Source of the DNA: JBBSBY01 sp038205805
Lineage (GTDB): Bacteria; Desulfobacterota; Desulfomonilia; Desulfomonilales; Desulfomonilaceae
Direction: 5' to 3'
Length of the DNA stretch: 64,000 bases
Assembly (NCBI GenBank): GCA_038205805.1
Contig: JBBRBO010000009.1
Location: forward strand, 1-64,000
In this document: positions 62,200 through 64,000 of the stretch, one piece after another
Layout of the letters: the number at the start of each line of letters is the position of its first letter
How positions within the stretch are numbered: the stretch's first letter is position 1
The notes under the pieces: model-generated
The model's input: the letters and a program-made list of their open reading frames with translations, nothing else
The model's database searches: none
What the model was told of the DNA's origin: nothing
Position numbers and translations under genes: made by a program

Positions 62200-62312
62200 T
62201 GTGTCTTCGCCGAAAAGGGGCGTTTCTCTTGGGGACGTGTCCCTTTTCGGCCACAAAAGGATTTTTGAAATGGAATTCGGGGAAGATCTTCTCTTAAGAA
62301 GCTTCTCCGCAC
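62200..62312 (+). repeat. R-family repeat, divergent copy R14
   Basis: Hairpin A at 62209-62251 has the changed but fully paired stem GCCGAAAAGGG / CCCTTTTCGGC. Hairpin B at about 62277-62312 pairs GGGGAAG and TCTTCT with AAGAAG and CTTCTCC. It ends 3 bp from the tlyA stop codon, so it lies in that operon's 3' end. Confidence 0.75.
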
Positions 62313-62314
62313 CA

Positions 62315-63064
62315 TTACTTATCGGGTTCAGAGATTAGGTGCAGGAGGAATTCCCGATTGCCCTTGGGTCCGGTGAGGGGGCTTTCTGTCTCGCCGAGCA
62401 CGCGGAAGCCGGAACTCTGCGCGAAATTCTTAATGCGATCAATGGCGCCGCGAATCTTCTTCGGGTCGCGCACAACGCCTTTTTTCCCTACATCGCCTCG
62501 TCCAACTTCAAACTGGGGTTTTACCAGCGTGACCAGCCAACCCTTGGGTTGCACGATGGCTCTGAGCTTGGGCAAGGCAAGCTCAAGGGAAATGAACGAG
62601 AGATCCGCCACAGCCGCGTGAATGGGTCCTGGGAGCTGTTCCGGGTCTATCTTGCGGATATTTTTGCGTTCAATGAGGTGAACCCTGGGGTCGTTCCGAA
62701 GACTCCAGTGGAACTGCCCGTAGCCCACATCTATAGCGATGACCTTACCCGCGCCCCGCAAGAGCAGGCAATGGGTAAACCCGCCTGTGGAGGCGCCTGC
62801 GTCCAATATCGTGAGTCCTGCGGGGTCAATGCGGAAGGCGTCCAGCGCAGCGGCAAGCTTTACACCCCCTCTGCTGACGTAGGGATTCGACGGCGCCACC
62901 TTAACCGCCGCATCCAACGGAAATTCGCGTCCGGGTTTGTCAATGACCTTATCCTCGACGGAAACCTTACCCGCCATAATCAAGGCGCGGGCCTTTTCTC
63001 GTGAATCCGCGAGTCCTGAATTGGTCAACAATACGTCCAGCCGAGCCTTCGTCAATTTTTCCAT
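62315..63064 (-). CDS. tlyA: TlyA-family rRNA (2'-O-ribose) methyltransferase
   Basis: 249-residue protein with an N-terminal S4 RNA-binding domain (about residues 5-65, TKARLDVLLTNSGLADSREK) and an FtsJ-type methyltransferase domain (SAM motif LDAGASTGGFTHCLL near 88, VADLSFISLE, LVKPQFEVGR). In mycobacteria TlyA methylates 16S and 23S rRNA; older annotations call it hemolysin. The start ATG overlaps the TAA of the upstream gene (TAATG), so it is the third gene of a coupled operon. Confidence 0.93.
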   Translation of the reverse strand: MEKLTKARLDVLLTNSGLADSREKARALIMAGKVSVEDKVIDKPGREFPLDAAVKVAPSNPYVSRGGVKLAAALDAFRIDPAGLTILDAGASTGGFTHCLLLRGAGKVIAIDVGYGQFHWSLRNDPRVHLIERKNIRKIDPEQLPGPIHAAVADLSFISLELALPKLRAIVQPKGWLVTLVKPQFEVGRGDVGKKGVVRDPKKIRGAIDRIKNFAQSSGFRVLGETESPLTGPKGNREFLLHLISEPDK

Positions 63065-63576
63065 TAGAGATTCGCTTGAGGAGAGCCGGGAACAATCGTA
63101 AAATCAAGTACATCCACTATACTGAATCCGTAATAAAGATAAATGGAACCCGATCCCACGAAGTCCTCGGGTTTGTGTAACGTGAAGGGATAACTGTAGT
63201 TACCGCTCCTGCCGCTCAGGTGAACGGTTTCCTCGTACTGTCGGGCCTCGGGAAGTTTTATCACAAACTTCAAAGGGGTGTCGGATTTTGATCCGGAATA
63301 GGAAAATCGAATCATCAAGGTCAGTTTGTCGCCGTGGGCGCCGGTGTACACCGTGCGACTACTCCCCAAAAAGCTCCATTGGGAGTCCTTCCATACGGCC
63401 GGCCCAAACTGAAGATCGTATATGGAAACACGGCCCGGCATCTCCCATGAGAACTCGGAAGTGTCCTTCTTGGGGATAACCGGCGTGGGCTGCTCCTCTT
63501 GCCCCTCAGAGGGCGTTCCACATAGAATCAGGAATGTCATCATCGCCCAAATCAGCCTTGGCCGCAGTGTTTTCAT
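63064..63576 (-). CDS. Hypothetical secreted protein
   Basis: 170-residue protein with a signal peptide (RLIWAMMTFLILCGTPSEG). The mature part is a predicted beta-sandwich: SIYDLQFGPAVWKDSQWSFLGSSRTVYTG and LTLMIRFSYSGSKSDTPLKFVIKLPEARQYEETVHLSG. I recognise no family. The ATG at 63576 overlaps the upstream TGA (ATGA); the ORF can be read from three codons earlier. Middle gene of the operon ending in tlyA. Confidence 0.7.
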   Translation of the reverse strand: MKTLRPRLIWAMMTFLILCGTPSEGQEEQPTPVIPKKDTSEFSWEMPGRVSIYDLQFGPAVWKDSQWSFLGSSRTVYTGAHGDKLTLMIRFSYSGSKSDTPLKFVIKLPEARQYEETVHLSGRSGNYSYPFTLHKPEDFVGSGSIYLYYGFSIVDVLDFTIVPGSPQANL

Positions 63577-63971
63577 GCCCACCAAGTCGGCTCGATAGGT
63601 TTGGACGTGATAACCGGCCCACCCGGACTCGTCACGACTTGCTTGCTCTCTCTGGGGCGTACAGCCTGGGGAGGCTCGCCGGAAAATGTGAATACATCCT
63701 GTGCGGGCGCTGTTGATCCACCAGTAGCTTCACGCCGTTGATCGTGCTGCGCTGCGGCTTGCATTTCCTGATACTGCCTCGATAGTCCGGCGAAAAAACT
63801 CTCCCCCGCGGGCGCCGGTTTTTTGGTTTCAGCCGCCTCCAGGCTCGCTGAACTGCCGGACGTTTCCGGCTCCCGTTGGCCTTTAGCGCCGGCCGCGCGG
63901 TTCCTTTTTACCAAGGTGTAAATCCAAAACGCAATAATGAGAAAAGGGATCAGTGAGCTTAAGGACTCCAT
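63573..63971 (-). CDS. Hypothetical single-pass membrane protein
   Basis: 132-residue protein with one N-terminal membrane helix (SLIPFLIIAFWIYTLV, about residues 6-21), a basic stop-transfer (KRNR) and a long hydrophilic, low-complexity cytoplasmic tail ending in PTWWA. No family recognised. GGAGG stands six bases before the ATG. It heads the three-gene operon; its stop overlaps the next start by ATGA. Confidence 0.7.
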   Translation of the reverse strand: MESLSSLIPFLIIAFWIYTLVKRNRAAGAKGQREPETSGSSASLEAAETKKPAPAGESFFAGLSRQYQEMQAAAQHDQRREATGGSTAPAQDVFTFSGEPPQAVRPRESKQVVTSPGGPVITSKPIEPTWWA

Positions 63972-64000
63972 GGTAGCCTCCGAAAGGTCCGCTCTTAGGT

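Noticed and set aside
2445..62312. R elements as plain Rho-independent terminators
   Set aside because: Hairpins lack a following T-run and several copies lie upstream of genes; a termination role for some copies remains possible but does not explain the double-hairpin unit and inverted ends.
1..64000. tRNA or rRNA genes
   Set aside because: Read for T-loop-like motifs on both strands; the few GGTTCAA hits lack the rest of a cloverleaf.

Overview
The window looks like chromosome of a Gram-negative bacterium, most plausibly a deltaproteobacterium (Desulfobacterota-type, for example a Desulfomonile- or Syntrophobacter-like anaerobe). This is inference from gene content and style, not an identification. 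The Gram-negative character is direct: two large outer-membrane porin-like proteins, an ABC-type O-antigen exporter (Wzm/Wzt), an RND/MMPL exporter, a periplasmic adaptor and a multi-BON protein. I saw no rRNA, tRNA, CRISPR array, transposase or phage gene.

Layout. 1-9 kb: secreted cell-wall amidase, FtsY, a porin-like protein and a secreted VIT/vWA protein. 9-14.3 kb: a repeat-rich stretch around an HPP membrane protein/CBS protein operon, a tiny acidic protein, a gamma-class carbonic-anhydrase-like protein and a GNAT fusion protein. 14.6-20.2 kb: rmlD, leuC, a small cysteine-containing secreted protein and guaA. 20.4-39.6 kb: a surface-polysaccharide locus with a winged-helix regulator, Wzm, Wzt, ten glycosyltransferase-type genes, four methyltransferase-type genes and a sugar aminotransferase, interrupted by a HicBA pair. 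Its centre (about 22.7-32.8 kb) is visibly AT-richer, and both edges of that island fall inside genes. 39.7-42.7 kb: a toxin-antitoxin remnant, an HlyD-like adaptor and a truncated GntP permease. 42.7-52.7 kb: mutS, a second porin paralogue, lon and a six-BON protein. 53-64 kb: an RND exporter, TatA, membrane and small Cys proteins, DedA, tyrS, a Vsr endonuclease and a tlyA operon.

The most unusual content is not coding. Three dispersed repeat families fill the intergenic spaces. Family R (about 14 copies) is a roughly 200-bp unit with short terminal inverted repeats and two consecutive hairpins; the stems of the first hairpin differ between copies but stay paired. Family S (about 120 bp) is bounded by GTAACCGTTCACC-type inverted ends. 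Family P (three copies) carries a conserved TTGACA-N16-TANCAT promoter-like core. Several copies sit a few bases from start or stop codons and probably shape transcript ends. A second lead is a secreted Gln/Pro-rich gene near 59.9 kb whose signal peptide and body are joined through one in-frame TGA, a possible selenocysteine codon or a recent nonsense mutation.
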